NCBI GenBank assembly: GCA_021772615.1
Contig: JAJFLQ010000063.1
Coordinates: 20,424 to 84,423, forward strand
DNA: 64,000 bases
Direction of reading: 5' to 3'
Source of the DNA: Verrucomicrobiota bacterium
Lineage (GTDB): Bacteria; Verrucomicrobiota; Lentisphaeria; JABSQK01; JAJFLO01
A model generated the notes under the pieces. The model was given only the letters and a program-made list of their open reading frames with translations, was not told where the DNA came from and ran no database searches. This document shows, piece by piece, positions 1 to 9,512 of the stretch (position 1 is the stretch's first letter; each line of letters begins with the position of its first letter). Both the position numbers and the translations under genes were made by a program.

Positions 1-41
1 TCGCGGTGATGAGCGGCCAGATCGAGCATGGGTATCGTCAT
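1..41 (-). CDS. 5' end of a DegT/DnrJ/EryC1/StrS-type sugar aminotransferase (partial)
   Basis: Only the first 13 codons are inside the window, reading M-T-I-P-M-L-D-L-A-A-H-H-R. The P-M-L-D-L-x-x-x-x-R opening is typical of PLP-dependent sugar aminotransferases of the DegT family (WbpE/WlbC). The ATG at 39-41 overlaps the TGA of the dehydrogenase/acetyltransferase gene by ATGA, so the two are translationally coupled. In the WbpB-WbpE-WbpD pathway this enzyme places an amino group at C3 of the UDP sugar, between the two activities of its neighbour. The call rests on a short N-terminus plus context. Confidence 0.55.
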   Translation of the reverse strand, partial: MTIPMLDLAAHHR

Positions 42-1675
42 GATGTTGCCTCCTCGGCCTCGTCTTCGTCCCGCGTTACGATGCCGTCGTTCAGGTGATA
101 GCAGCCGCAGCTCGCGCAAGCGGCGGCGCCGGCGTCGTCGAAAGCCAGTACCTCCCCGCAACGGCAGCGCCAGCCGTTGCACCGTCCCGGCACCCCAAGC
201 ACGAGCGCATAGTCCGGCACGTCGCGCGTCACCACGGCGCCGGCGCCGACAAACGCAAAACGCCCGACGGTGACCCCGCATACAATCGTGCAGTTGGCGC
301 CGAGGCTGGCGCCTGTGCGAATCCGTGTGGGCCGGAGTTCGTCCATACGACTGATGCCGCTGCGAGGGTTGACGACGTTGGTGAACACCATCGAAGGTCC
401 GCAGAAGACATGGTCCTCGAGCGTTACGCCCTCGTACACGCAAACATTGTTCTGTATTTTTACACCCGCGCCAACTGTGGCTCGCGGACCGATCACGACA
501 TTTTGGCCGATATTGCAGTCTCTCCCGATTCTGGATCCTGTCATGACATGCGATACATGCCATATCTTTGTGCCCGTTGCGATCACCACACCTTCGTCGA
601 TAAACGCGGATTCATGGGCGAAATAGGAGGGTTTCCCCGTGGCAGCGCGATCTTTGCCGGCGAATTCGCCTCCATTGTCTGAGTGCGTCTCTCCTGCTAT
701 CGAAGCCTGGCAGCGTTCCAGTACATCCAACACCCGCAGACCTTCGTCGCCATCCGTACGGGGGCGCTGCCGGGTTTGTATGCAGTCAAGGAAGTGCTCG
801 CACTCCGCACGTAACGGCTCGCTAGTGTCAATCGGAACGCAGATCGCGTCGGACTTGTTCACGACCGGTACCTGATTGCGCCAGTCAATCGAATGCGAAT
901 ACAGTTTTAGCTTGTCATTGATACCGGCGGTATCGTCAAACACAGCCATTTGCCGATCACCGACTACGACCAGCTTCTGCTCTTTGTACGGATGCAGCCA
1001 GGACACGAAGATATGCGCCCGCACACCGCTGGGAAAGGTTAGCAGGCTCACGGTGACATCGGCTATTTTCTCGTGGAGATAGTTGCCGCCCTGGCTCTCG
1101 GTAGACGTCGGCATCTCGTTCAACAACCCGAGAATCACAGAAATATCATGCGGCGCAAATGACCACAGAATGTTCTCTTCGCGGCGGATCTTACCCATGT
1201 TCAAACGGTTCGAGTACACGTACTGAATTCGCCCCAGCTCACCAGCATCGACAAGTGCTTTGAGCTTGAGTATTGCAGGATGGTACCACAACAAGTGGCC
1301 CACCATCAGAATACGGTTGCGTTTCGCGGCGAGCGCGACCAGCTTGCGCCCGTTCTCGACCGACAGGCACAGGGGCTTTTCGACAATGACGTCCTTGTCC
1401 GCGGTGAGTGCGTCATGCACCATCTGATAGTGCGTCTCCGCCGGTGTCGACAGCGCGATGCCGTCAATGTCGGGATCGTCGAGCACATTGCAGTATTGCG
1501 TGATCTGCTGCGCGTCGCCGCATTCCTCGGAAATTGCTGCAAGCGATTCGGCGTTGCTGTCGCACACAACCGCCAATGCACCAAGCTCACGGTAGTTCCG
1601 AACCAGATTCCGCCCCCAGTATCCGGCACCGACCACGGCGATGCGAGGCTGCGTTTTCGATGATGGTGTCTTCAT
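38..1675 (-). CDS. Fused sugar-nucleotide dehydrogenase (Gfo/Idh/MocA) and hexapeptide N-acetyltransferase, WlbA-WlbB/WbpB-WbpD type
   Basis: 545 residues in two modules. Residues about 10-330 are a Gfo/Idh/MocA oxidoreductase: a Rossmann start AVVGAGYWGRN, then the EKP motif (VEKPLCLS) and the sequence around FAPHDIS. Residues about 350-510 are a left-handed beta-helix acyltransferase with repeated hexapeptides (IGRDCNIGQNVVIGP and following turns). The C-terminus carries CxCG and CxxCG pairs that look like a zinc ribbon. In the family these two activities oxidise C3 of UDP-GlcNAc(A) and acetylate the new 3-amino group, giving diacetamido sugars for surface polysaccharide. The fusion with an overlapping aminotransferase gene brings the three steps together. 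The exact substrate is inferred. The first ATG fits the Rossmann start. Confidence 0.87.
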   Translation of the reverse strand: MKTPSSKTQPRIAVVGAGYWGRNLVRNYRELGALAVVCDSNAESLAAISEECGDAQQITQYCNVLDDPDIDGIALSTPAETHYQMVHDALTADKDVIVEKPLCLSVENGRKLVALAAKRNRILMVGHLLWYHPAILKLKALVDAGELGRIQYVYSNRLNMGKIRREENILWSFAPHDISVILGLLNEMPTSTESQGGNYLHEKIADVTVSLLTFPSGVRAHIFVSWLHPYKEQKLVVVGDRQMAVFDDTAGINDKLKLYSHSIDWRNQVPVVNKSDAICVPIDTSEPLRAECEHFLDCIQTRQRPRTDGDEGLRVLDVLERCQASIAGETHSDNGGEFAGKDRAATGKPSYFAHESAFIDEGVVIATGTKIWHVSHVMTGSRIGRDCNIGQNVVIGPRATVGAGVKIQNNVCVYEGVTLEDHVFCGPSMVFTNVVNPRSGISRMDELRPTRIRTGASLGANCTIVCGVTVGRFAFVGAGAVVTRDVPDYALVLGVPGRCNGWRCRCGEVLAFDDAGAAACASCGCYHLNDGIVTRDEDEAEEATS

Positions 1676-1744
1676 AGTTCTCCGTAACTCAGTTAGATGA
1701 GGTGCGATATGTAGCCGCAGCAGAGGTTGTATGAATGAATCAGG

Positions 1745-3388
1745 CTAAAACGCCGGCATGGGGCGATCGGGCTTGTTCGGGGTCTTTGGTATACCGGTAC
1801 GGAACAATGACCATTTTAGCGCGACCGGCGTAATAAGTGTGGTCACAATAACCATAATTACAATAGCGGAGAAAACCGAATCGGTCACCACACCAAGACC
1901 TTTTCCAACACTGGCGAAAATCAGTCCGACCTCGCCTCGCGGTACCATGCCGATTCCGACCGACAGGCGGTCCACGTTCTTGCCGGCGACAAGGCCGCAT
2001 ACGATCTTGCCAATGATGGCGACCACAGTAAACGCGATGGCCATGCCGAACGTGCCAGGCAGAAGAAATGTGCCGAGATTCACCTGCATTCCCATGAGTA
2101 CGAAGAACACCGGCGCGAAAAGCGCTTCAAGCGGACCAACGATCTCTTCTACCGTACGTTTGTCGTGGTGGTCAGCGAAGTGGCTTTCTTCCAGGATCAG
2201 GCCGGCGGCGAAGGCGCCGACAATTGCGGCAAGTCCGATCTGATTCGCCATCCACGAGGTCACGAAGGCGAGTACCAGCGGAAACAGCAGTTTGAAATTG
2301 GCTCGGTCCAGGCGGCTGGCGACTGGAATGTTCCAGCGCACAAATTTCTCGCCGAACTTGATAATGCCGCCGAGAAGAAGTGTACTCAACACGCACAGTC
2401 GAATGATCTCGGAGAAGTGCAGGCCACCACTGACGACAATGCCCACGACCAGCGCCAGTATGATCAGGCCCAGAATGTCGTCGATCACCGCCGCACCGAG
2501 GATTATCTTTGCCTCCGGCGTCTGCAGGCGTTTCAGATCCTTGAACACCCGCGCGGTGATGCCTACACTTGTGGCGCATAGTGTCGCACCGATAAAAAGA
2601 TCGGCGGATGTCGGTGCATCAGGAAGCATCGACATGCTTATACCGACGCCGCACAGAAACGGCACCACCACGCCGACGATTGCCACGAGTAGCGCGCGCG
2701 GCCCGACCTTGAGCATCTCGTCGACACTGGTCTCGAGACCGACCATAAATAACAACAGAATCACGCCGTGATTCGAAAACAACCATAACGCAAACACCAT
2801 GATCGCCTGCTGCGATGCGCCGTGACCGCTGAGGATCGTCACCACGCGATGTCCGGCCTGGCCCGGTTCAAGCTGCAGCGGCGAAAACACCGTAGCCGCG
2901 GCCTCCCGCATGGCCAGCCCCGAATCCAGGACAACGGTAAACAACTCGGCGGCATCAGTCAGATGCATTACGAGCACGAACAGGGGAATCTTCAGCATAT
3001 ACCCGATATTGCCGATAATCACACCGATAATCAGTTCGCCGAGGACGGATGGTTGGTTGAGCTTCTCGGCGGACCAGCGGCCGATCATCGCGACGAGCAC
3101 GATCAGTGCGATCTCCAGCAGGATCAGGGCGAACGGGTCGGTATGTCCGCCGCCATTTCCGTGCGCTTCAGGCGCGGCGGCCTCTGCATGGTGCTCATGA
3201 GCGTGACCGGCACCGCCGTTCGCGTCATTGTCAGCTGAAAATTCTGCCGGTGTCGGCGCCGTGGTGACAGACTCACCGCTTGCGGGTGATTGCGGGAGCG
3301 GGTTGAGATCCGACGCCGCGTCGACCCCCAGCAACACGGCGCACACGACAGCAGCGATAACAACTATAAGTTTACGGTTTGGGATCAT
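1745..3388 (-). CDS. Cation:proton antiporter, CPA2 / Na+/H+ exchanger family, with His-rich N-terminal extension
   Basis: 547 residues. A cleavable-looking signal peptide (MIPNRKLIVVIAAVVCAVLLG) is followed by a 50-60 residue low-complexity stretch rich in Ala, Gly and His (GHAHEHHAEAAAPEAHGNGGGH), then roughly a dozen membrane segments of the Na_H_Exchanger fold. Recognisable pieces are ADLFIGATLCATSVGITARV and AAVIDDILGLIILA, which hold the Asp pair region of CPA2 carriers, and the C-terminal VPRGEVGLI. There is no KTN/TrkA-N domain, so it is not a full Kef system. Role: exchange of Na+ or K+ for protons across the inner membrane. The His stretch could sense pH or bind metal; that is inference. 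It stands alone. Confidence 0.88.
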   Translation of the reverse strand: MIPNRKLIVVIAAVVCAVLLGVDAASDLNPLPQSPASGESVTTAPTPAEFSADNDANGGAGHAHEHHAEAAAPEAHGNGGGHTDPFALILLEIALIVLVAMIGRWSAEKLNQPSVLGELIIGVIIGNIGYMLKIPLFVLVMHLTDAAELFTVVLDSGLAMREAAATVFSPLQLEPGQAGHRVVTILSGHGASQQAIMVFALWLFSNHGVILLLFMVGLETSVDEMLKVGPRALLVAIVGVVVPFLCGVGISMSMLPDAPTSADLFIGATLCATSVGITARVFKDLKRLQTPEAKIILGAAVIDDILGLIILALVVGIVVSGGLHFSEIIRLCVLSTLLLGGIIKFGEKFVRWNIPVASRLDRANFKLLFPLVLAFVTSWMANQIGLAAIVGAFAAGLILEESHFADHHDKRTVEEIVGPLEALFAPVFFVLMGMQVNLGTFLLPGTFGMAIAFTVVAIIGKIVCGLVAGKNVDRLSVGIGMVPRGEVGLIFASVGKGLGVVTDSVFSAIVIMVIVTTLITPVALKWSLFRTGIPKTPNKPDRPMPAF

Positions 3389-3713
3389 GGTTCGCAGTGA
3401 CCGGGTTAATCGGGCAACTCTCGGTCTTGCGTATCGTGATGCGGTATCGGAGTTTTCGGGATCGGAATCAGATTCGGGAGCGGGCAGACGGTCGCGCTAT
3501 GTACCAGATTACGTCGAAACCCGGCGAGATTCGAGCGTGTCGGTTTTGGTGGCGTTGAAAAAACAATAAGTATAGCATGCGGCTGGCTGGATGAAAATCG
3601 TATGGCTGTAAACAATTCGGGAATTGGAAAATCGCCTGGATTCGGTCAGAAGGGTTTGATTCCGATCGTTCTCGTCATATTTTTAGCTCACAATCAGACT
3701 CTCGGCCACACAA
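3389..3713. other. Intergenic region between the antiporter and tRNA-Gly
   Basis: About 325 bases between the start of the antiporter gene (minus strand) and the tRNA (plus strand). No credible protein-coding frame is visible. The part nearest the tRNA contains a promoter-like pair of boxes listed separately. The region should also hold the antiporter promoter on the other strand, but I see no clear boxes for it. Confidence 0.5.
3656..3683 (+). promoter_or_regulatory. Possible sigma70-type promoter for tRNA-Gly
   Basis: TTGATT (3656-3661) and TATTTT (3678-3683) are separated by 16 bases and lie about 30 bases upstream of the mature tRNA 5' end. Spacing and position fit a housekeeping promoter, but neither box is a perfect consensus. 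Confidence 0.3.
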
Positions 3714-3787
3714 GCGGGTGTAGCTCAATGGTAGAGCCCCAGCCTTCCAAGCTGGTCATGTGGGTTCGATCCCCATCACCCGCTCCA
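3714..3787 (+). tRNA. tRNA-Gly (anticodon TCC)
   Basis: A full cloverleaf can be folded by eye: acceptor GCGGGTG pairs with CACCCGC; D arm GCTC...GAGC; anticodon stem CCAGC/GCTGG closing the loop CTTCCAA, with anticodon TCC; T loop TTCGATC; discriminator T and an encoded CCA end. The anticodon reads GGA and GGG glycine codons. It is a single gene, not part of a tRNA array, and no integrase or att-like duplication is seen next to it. Confidence 0.97.
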
Positions 3788-4497
3788 TTCTTTCGCCGCA
3801 CCACAGCGTCGCCATCAAAGCAAAAAATGGATGTTTCACCGTCATTTCTCTCTATGGATGTTTGTATAGATTTCAGGTTAATGGGGTAGAATTACCGGTA
3901 CGACGAATTTGGGTGACGGCGAGTGGCATCACGTAGCGGTTGTATTCGACGATGACGGCACACCCGATGTCACCGACGCCCGGCTTTTCGTGCGATCATG
4001 AGTTCGACGGAAAGATTGACGAAGTCGCTTTATTTTTCCGCGCTTTGAGAGATTCAGAGATTCGAGCCATATTCAATGGGGCTGCCGTAATCCATCCATA
4101 TCGGGGACGTCCCGCAAGCACGTCATCGGTCACAGAATTTGTGGATCCCGCGGCCTTACGGGCCGATAGACCAGCGCCTCGGCCGCAGCATTTCGGCAAT
4201 ACGAGCTTACTATCAACGCCCTGGACGTAAGCGATCGGCATGGATGTAGCCATACCTCGCCGAGTTCGCATTTGTTCATCCGTTGGCATGTATCCGCCAC
4301 GACGTGTTTTCTCGTTGTGCAACTCGCTCCCAAATGATCGGGTCTTTCTCGCTGTATCAGGCTGCACGGCTACATAGTCGCGTTAACGTATGTGCTGGCG
4401 ACGTGTCACGGCATCGGTTTTTTCAGCCGAGTACAGCGGCCGCGATCGTCTCACCCGTCCGGTACACCTGGTTAGCAAATTAAATTGGGAATGTAAG
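3788..4497. other. Gene-poor stretch with a decayed LamG fragment
   Basis: About 700 bases between tRNA-Gly and the ABC exporter without an intact gene. Bases 3903-4092 hold the LamG remnant listed separately. The rest (3788-3902, 4093-4497) shows no recognisable protein, RNA or repeat. An open frame runs upstream of the ABC exporter from 4390, but its translation does not look like protein. Confidence 0.55.
3903..4092 (+). pseudogene. Remnant of a LamG / concanavalin A-like domain protein
   Basis: Two pieces of one domain sit in different frames. From 3903 the frame reads T-N-L-G-D-G-E-W-H-H-V-A-V-V-F and on through DDDGTPDVTDARLFV to a stop at 3999. From 3997 the next frame reads HEFDGKIDEVALFFRALRDS and EIRAIFNG. 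Together they match the C-terminal half of the LamG module in the prepilin-type protein at 34529-35416 (NDNEWHHVAAVFENDGTPD and GKIDEMVIYESALSSG). The central part is missing and the N-terminal half is absent. It looks like a decayed paralogue. Confidence 0.75.
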
Positions 4498-6234
4498 GTG
4501 AGCAAATCACGCGTGACACTGCGACATGTCTTTGCGACCATAATCTGGCCGCGTCGGAATATCCTGTTTGTCGGTCTGGTCTTGATTGTGATCAATCGCC
4601 TCTCCGGGCTGGTACTGCCGGGGTCGAGTAAGTATCTCATGGACGATGTGGTGGCCAATAGCGACGTGGCGATGTTGAAGGTTCTGATTGTGGTCGTTGC
4701 GGCGGCGATCGCGGTGCAGTCGATCACATCCTATCTCCTTACACGAATACTGAGCGTCGAGGCACAGCGAGTAATCGCCGGATTGCGGTCGCGGATCAAC
4801 GCACATGTGCTGCGGCTACCGGTCGGCTATTTCGATGATAATCCAACCGGTGCACTGGTTTCACGCATCATGTCTGATGTCGATGGCGTCCGCAACCTCA
4901 TTGGCACGGGGCTGGTGCAATTATTCGGCGGAATCCTGGCATCCTTCATATGTCTCGTCTTGCTCATTCGCATCAGCCCGCTGATGACGCTGTATGTGGT
5001 TTTTCCGATTACTGTCTTTGGTCTGATCATGCTGAAGGCGTACGGCTACATCCGCCCGATCTTCCGGGAGCGACGCAAGATCACAGCCGAGGTCTCCGGC
5101 CGACTCACCGAGACCCTGAACGGCATTCGCGTCATCAAGGGGTTCAGCGCCGAGGCACAGGAGATCGGCGTCTTCGATGCCGGTGTATACCGTCTGTTTG
5201 ACAACGTGCGGCAAAGCCTCACCGCGACCAGCCTGGTCACGAGTCTGACAACGTTCCTGCTGGGAACGGCCACTGCCGGCGTGATGGCGATCGGTGGATA
5301 CATGATCATCAGCGACCAATTGACTGTCGGCGAGTTTCTGTCGTTCACCTTGTACCTTGGATTTCTGATTGCACCGATCGTGCAGATGAGCAGCATCGGG
5401 ACGCAACTCACCGAGGCGTTTGCCGGCCTTGACCGCACTGAAGAACTCATGAATCTGGCGACTGAAGATAGTGATGTGGGCCGCGACATTGATATTGACG
5501 CGATCAGCGGCGCGGTTGAATTTCGCAATGTGACCTTTGCATACGGTGATGGAGACGACGTTATTTCGAGTATCGCCTTCGAGGCTCCTGCCGGTTCCGT
5601 AACCGCGTTGGTGGGTACCTCGGGATCGGGGAAATCCACCATCGCCAGCCTCGCCGCGTCGTTTCTCACACCGACATCGGGAACGATTCTGGTAGACGGC
5701 TATGACCTTTCCCGGGTCACCCTGGAGAGTTACCGCAGCCGCCTTGGCGTCGTTCTGCAGGACGATTTTTTGTTCGAGGGATCGATCCGCGAGAATATCT
5801 TGTTTTCCAGGCCGGACGCATCGGAGGAAGAATTACGCGATGCCGTCACTGCAGCACGAATAAGGGAGTTTTCGGATCGGTTTGCCGACGGGCTTGATAC
5901 CGTGGTCGGCGAGCGCGGCGTGAAGCTTTCCGGCGGCCAACGGCAGCGCATTTCCATCGCGCGCGCGATCCTCGCCGACCCGAGGATTCTGATACTTGAT
6001 GAGGCTACGTCCAACCTTGATACCGAAAGCGAAGTGCTCATTCAGGAGAGCTTGACCGAGTTGATGCGGGGCCGGACAACGCTGGTTATCGCCCACCGCC
6101 TGAGCACGATTCGCAAGGCAGACCAGATCTTGGTCATTGAGCACGGTCGGATCGCGGAACGTGGGACACATGCGGCCCTGATCGAGGCGCAGGGGCGCTA
6201 CCACGAGCTGTACACCTACCAGGCGCGTATCTGA
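4498..6234 (+). CDS. ABC transporter, fused membrane and ATPase domains (MsbA-type exporter)
   Basis: About 578 residues from the GTG at 4498. The frame is open from 4390, but the first 36 codons do not look like protein, and the GTG start gives the usual MsbA-family length. Residues about 20-310 form a six-helix ABC exporter membrane domain; the rest is the ATPase: Walker A GTSGSGKST (373-381), signature LSGGQRQR (from 477), Walker B ILILDEATS with D501/E502, and the switch His in IAHRLST. Such half-transporters work as homodimers and flip lipids (lipid A core in MsbA) or export drugs or peptides. The surface-sugar genes upstream make a lipid substrate plausible but do not prove it. Confidence 0.9.
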   Translation: MSKSRVTLRHVFATIIWPRRNILFVGLVLIVINRLSGLVLPGSSKYLMDDVVANSDVAMLKVLIVVVAAAIAVQSITSYLLTRILSVEAQRVIAGLRSRINAHVLRLPVGYFDDNPTGALVSRIMSDVDGVRNLIGTGLVQLFGGILASFICLVLLIRISPLMTLYVVFPITVFGLIMLKAYGYIRPIFRERRKITAEVSGRLTETLNGIRVIKGFSAEAQEIGVFDAGVYRLFDNVRQSLTATSLVTSLTTFLLGTATAGVMAIGGYMIISDQLTVGEFLSFTLYLGFLIAPIVQMSSIGTQLTEAFAGLDRTEELMNLATEDSDVGRDIDIDAISGAVEFRNVTFAYGDGDDVISSIAFEAPAGSVTALVGTSGSGKSTIASLAASFLTPTSGTILVDGYDLSRVTLESYRSRLGVVLQDDFLFEGSIRENILFSRPDASEEELRDAVTAARIREFSDRFADGLDTVVGERGVKLSGGQRQRISIARAILADPRILILDEATSNLDTESEVLIQESLTELMRGRTTLVIAHRLSTIRKADQILVIEHGRIAERGTHAALIEAQGRYHELYTYQARI

Positions 6235-6399
6235 CAAGCCGGGTTGTGCGGCGTATGACGGATGAGGCTTCAGGCGAAACTTTGTCGAGAATACAATCCG
6301 ATCATGATATAGTGAATCGAATAAAATCTAATACCGACAGACTGCAAAGTCCGGCCAAGCGGCCGGATCCTACATCAATAACTGACGGGACATACTGAC

Positions 6400-7302
6400 A
6401 TGGCAAACAACATAGAGCGTATCTTATTGGCGTTGGATTTTGATGAACAAAGCGTGTTCCCAATGGAAAAAGCCCGCCACCTCGCAAAGCAGGTCGATGC
6501 CGAGTTGACGGTTCTTCATGTGATCGAAGACCTGCGGGATTATCCGTTTCTTCATCTCTCTGCGTCGGATACGGCGGTTATGAGTTGCTCCCGGCAAATG
6601 GACGACTATGCCGAGATTCTGAATAAAATGGGCGTGACCGTGAAGCATACATCGGTTCGGGAAGGCAAACCCGTTGACAGTATACTGGATACCGCCGACA
6701 CCATGCAGGTCGATTTGATCCTGCTCGGCGCGAGACGCAAAAAGCTCCTGGAACGGATGCTGGGCACGACGGCCGAAAGGGTGATCAAGAACGCGAACCA
6801 GCCCGTGTGGGTTGTGCATCCCGAAGACGCGACTCAGCCTGTACAGACGATTGTCTGCGCCACGGACTTCACGCCAGGTTCCGCCGAGACGCTCAAGACC
6901 GCTTTGCAGCTTACGCGGACGCTGCATGCTAAACTCGAGATTCTCCATGTCTTCGGACATGAAACAGTCACAGGAGATGAATGTAGTTTGGACGATATGG
7001 AGCAGCATCTTGATCGCACTGCGTCCGACCGCAATGTCGTCCCCGAGTCCGGGAGCATGGAAGCTTACCTGCGAGATTTCGATCTATCCGGCGTCGATTA
7101 TAGCTATATTATTCGGCACGGAGCTGTTTCCGATGAAATATCGAATGTCGTAAAAATAACCGACTGTGACTTGCTTGTGATGGGGGTAATCACCACGTCG
7201 AGGATCATTCGGTTTCTGGGGCGTGGTACGCTCGACAAGCTGCTCCGGCGCTTACCGTGCTCTATTGTCACCGTGCGGCATGGCCGGAAAGGCGAAGATT
7301 AA
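6400..7302 (+). CDS. Universal stress protein with two tandem UspA domains
   Basis: 300 residues. Domain 1 (about 1-140) begins IERILLALDF and ends with the nucleotide-binding loop LGARRKKLLERMLGTTAERV followed by QPVWVVHP. Domain 2 (about 147-297) begins QTIVCATDFTPGSAETLKTA and ends VMGVITTSRIIRFLGRGTLD, with CSIVTV at the end. The G-x2-G-x9-G(S/T) ATP loop is best kept in domain 1. Tandem Usp proteins are cytoplasmic and respond to energy or envelope stress; the molecular target is unknown. It stands alone, with 165 bases upstream containing an AT-rich segment (6301-6313) that could hold a promoter. Confidence 0.9.
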   Translation: MANNIERILLALDFDEQSVFPMEKARHLAKQVDAELTVLHVIEDLRDYPFLHLSASDTAVMSCSRQMDDYAEILNKMGVTVKHTSVREGKPVDSILDTADTMQVDLILLGARRKKLLERMLGTTAERVIKNANQPVWVVHPEDATQPVQTIVCATDFTPGSAETLKTALQLTRTLHAKLEILHVFGHETVTGDECSLDDMEQHLDRTASDRNVVPESGSMEAYLRDFDLSGVDYSYIIRHGAVSDEISNVVKITDCDLLVMGVITTSRIIRFLGRGTLDKLLRRLPCSIVTVRHGRKGED

Positions 7303-7332
7303 CCGCGTTTTCCGTTGTAAGCATTCGGCCCC

Positions 7333-9465
7333 TTACCGCCGGTTCACTTGCATCCTGAATCGAGTGATTAAGTTGCGAATCTCGGCCGGGTTAAACGGCT
7401 TTGTCAAATAGCCGTCCATTCCGGCATTGATACACGCTTCGCGCGTGCCCTTAATGGCAGTCGCCGTCAGAGCGATGATGGGAATGCCGCCGTCCGAATT
7501 GCAAGGTTTGTTGTCGCGGACATGAGACTCATCGGTGGATTCACGGAGACTGTGTTCCCAAGCCCGAATCTTTTGCGTCGATCCAAGGCCGTCCAAAACC
7601 GGCATCTGTATGTCCATCAGTACAAGATCGTAGACGTTTGATTTGACTTTTTCGACGGCTTTCAGGCCGTTTTCGGCAATATCGATGCGATGGCCGGCTT
7701 TCTGCAATATTCCCTTGAGAAGTTTTTGATTAAACGGGTTGTCCTCGGCGACCAGAATCGTCATGTCGCCAGGTGCTACGGCCGCATCATCGGCGTGGTC
7801 ACCGCGGCTGGTTGAGCCATATTCGCCGGGACCATCGGAAGCCGTACTTTCGGTGTGTTTTCTCAACGTGAGCGTCAAGACGAACTCAGAGCCGATGCCA
7901 TACGTGCTGGTCACCCGAAGGTCGCCACCCATGATCGCCGCAAGTTTTCTGCTGAGCGGCAGCCCAAGTCCCGTCCCGCCGTATTTTCTCGTTGTCGACG
8001 ATTCCGCCTGCTCGAATGCATCGAAGATTTTCTCTAGCGCATGTTCGGGAATACCGATCCCGGTATCGCGCACGTGGAACGACACGACCGTATGCGCACC
8101 TTCCAGGGACAACGTTGGCAATGTATTGCCCTCGTCCCTTGCACGAACCTCAGAAACTGTCAAGGCGACCTCCCCGCGGTCAGTAAACTTCACGGCGTTG
8201 CTGAGCAAATTGAGCAGAATTTGCCTAATTCTCACGGGGTCGCCGATGACGCGCGGATCAAGAACGTTGACCACAGCGTTCAGAGCTATCGGTTTGTCAC
8301 CAACTCTGACCGCCAGCAACGAAATGGTGTCCTGTATCAGCTTATTCAGATCAAAAGACACGTTCTCAAGTTCAATCTTCCCCGCCTCGACTTTGGAAAG
8401 ATCCAGAATATCGTCGATCAGCACCAGGAGCAACTGGGCGCTTGAGCGAATGGCGTCGAGGTATTCCTGCTGCTCGGCATTCAGATCGCTTTCCCACAAC
8501 AAGTCGGCAAAGCCGATGATTCCGTTCATTGGCGTGCGAATCTCATGGCTCATATTTGCCAGAAAGTCACTCTTTGCCTGATTCGCGATCTCCGCTTCCT
8601 TCATCGCGCGCGACAACGACTCTGTCCTCATCGCCACCCGCTTCTCCAGCGAAACATTCACGTGTTGCAACTCTTCATGACTCCGAACAAGGTTATCCTG
8701 AAATTTTCTTTTCTCCGCTGTCTCCTTTCGGAGGCGCTCCGCCATCGTATTGAAGGCCTCTTCCAGAAGCTTGATTTCATTTCTGCCCGACGTCCGGACA
8801 TTCACGTCACAGTCGTGCGGACTGTCGATTTTGAACTGCCGTGTCGCCGATGTCAAAATGGCAAGCGGTCGACTTAACAACCTGCGGCTGACAATCAAGA
8901 AGATAACCCATATCGCAGCTGTCTTGATTACCGCATTGAGAAGGACGAAAATAAAGCCCAGCTTAACGCGTTCGAAAACGATGGTGTTGCTGGAAAAAAG
9001 TTTCGCGGTCCCGACCTGGACCGGCTTGCCCGCATAAGTATAGTGAATTGGAAATTCGTAATTGAAGTGCCCGACGAATCGGCTTTCCATCGCCGATGTT
9101 GTAACGAGCGGCATTGATTCAACATGACTTTGGGGATCGGTGCGGTTACCGGAGGCGCCGATAACTTTCGAATTTTCCGAGTGTTCAACGATGACCCCTG
9201 CGATGATCGGAACCTGGACCATGCCTTGCACGATTTCCTCGATCCGTGCTGCGTCCAGATCCCATAATGCTGCGGCAAGCTGCGGACCAAATATCGTCTC
9301 ATACGAGGTGATTTCGGTATAAACGCTGCGTTTGGTATTGCGATATTCTAACAGCATATGTGCCAGCGTCACGGAAATGGCAATCACCAGGTACCAGGCG
9401 AAGACCACTCGCAACATCCGGGCGGCAATCGAATCCTTTAAGGGTGTCGCTTCAATCGAATTCAT
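7333..9465 (-). CDS. Hybrid sensor histidine kinase with periplasmic sensor, HAMP, kinase and receiver domains
   Basis: 710 residues. One membrane helix near residues 18-40, a periplasmic loop of about 130 residues, a second helix near 185-205, HAMP and a coiled coil to about 290, a HisKA domain with H307 in [15 protein letters not shown], a HATPase_c domain (N box [12 protein letters not shown]1 DTGIGIPE, G2 [10 protein letters not shown]), and a C-terminal receiver with the phospho-acceptor D618 in LVLMDIQMP and Lys in LTKPF. There is no HPt domain, so the phosphorelay needs a partner elsewhere. The gene follows a betaine-type binding protein by 47 bases on the same strand, which suggests that the binding protein presents a ligand to this kinase. 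Confidence 0.93.
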   Translation of the reverse strand: MNSIEATPLKDSIAARMLRVVFAWYLVIAISVTLAHMLLEYRNTKRSVYTEITSYETIFGPQLAAALWDLDAARIEEIVQGMVQVPIIAGVIVEHSENSKVIGASGNRTDPQSHVESMPLVTTSAMESRFVGHFNYEFPIHYTYAGKPVQVGTAKLFSSNTIVFERVKLGFIFVLLNAVIKTAAIWVIFLIVSRRLLSRPLAILTSATRQFKIDSPHDCDVNVRTSGRNEIKLLEEAFNTMAERLRKETAEKRKFQDNLVRSHEELQHVNVSLEKRVAMRTESLSRAMKEAEIANQAKSDFLANMSHEIRTPMNGIIGFADLLWESDLNAEQQEYLDAIRSSAQLLLVLIDDILDLSKVEAGKIELENVSFDLNKLIQDTISLLAVRVGDKPIALNAVVNVLDPRVIGDPVRIRQILLNLLSNAVKFTDRGEVALTVSEVRARDEGNTLPTLSLEGAHTVVSFHVRDTGIGIPEHALEKIFDAFEQAESSTTRKYGGTGLGLPLSRKLAAIMGGDLRVTSTYGIGSEFVLTLTLRKHTESTASDGPGEYGSTSRGDHADDAAVAPGDMTILVAEDNPFNQKLLKGILQKAGHRIDIAENGLKAVEKVKSNVYDLVLMDIQMPVLDGLGSTQKIRAWEHSLRESTDESHVRDNKPCNSDGGIPIIALTATAIKGTREACINAGMDGYLTKPFNPAEIRNLITRFRMQVNRR

Positions 9466-9512
9466 GGTGACGAATCTTATGTGGCCTACTGCACATTGAG
9501 CCGCGTGAGGCG

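Noticed and set aside
3602..3889. 95-residue open frame across the tRNA gene
   Set aside because: It runs through the tRNA cloverleaf; the RNA gene explains the sequence.
7739..8581. 280-residue frame antisense to the hybrid kinase
   Set aside because: Typical shadow frame of a moderately GC-rich gene; the kinase motifs on the other strand explain the sequence.
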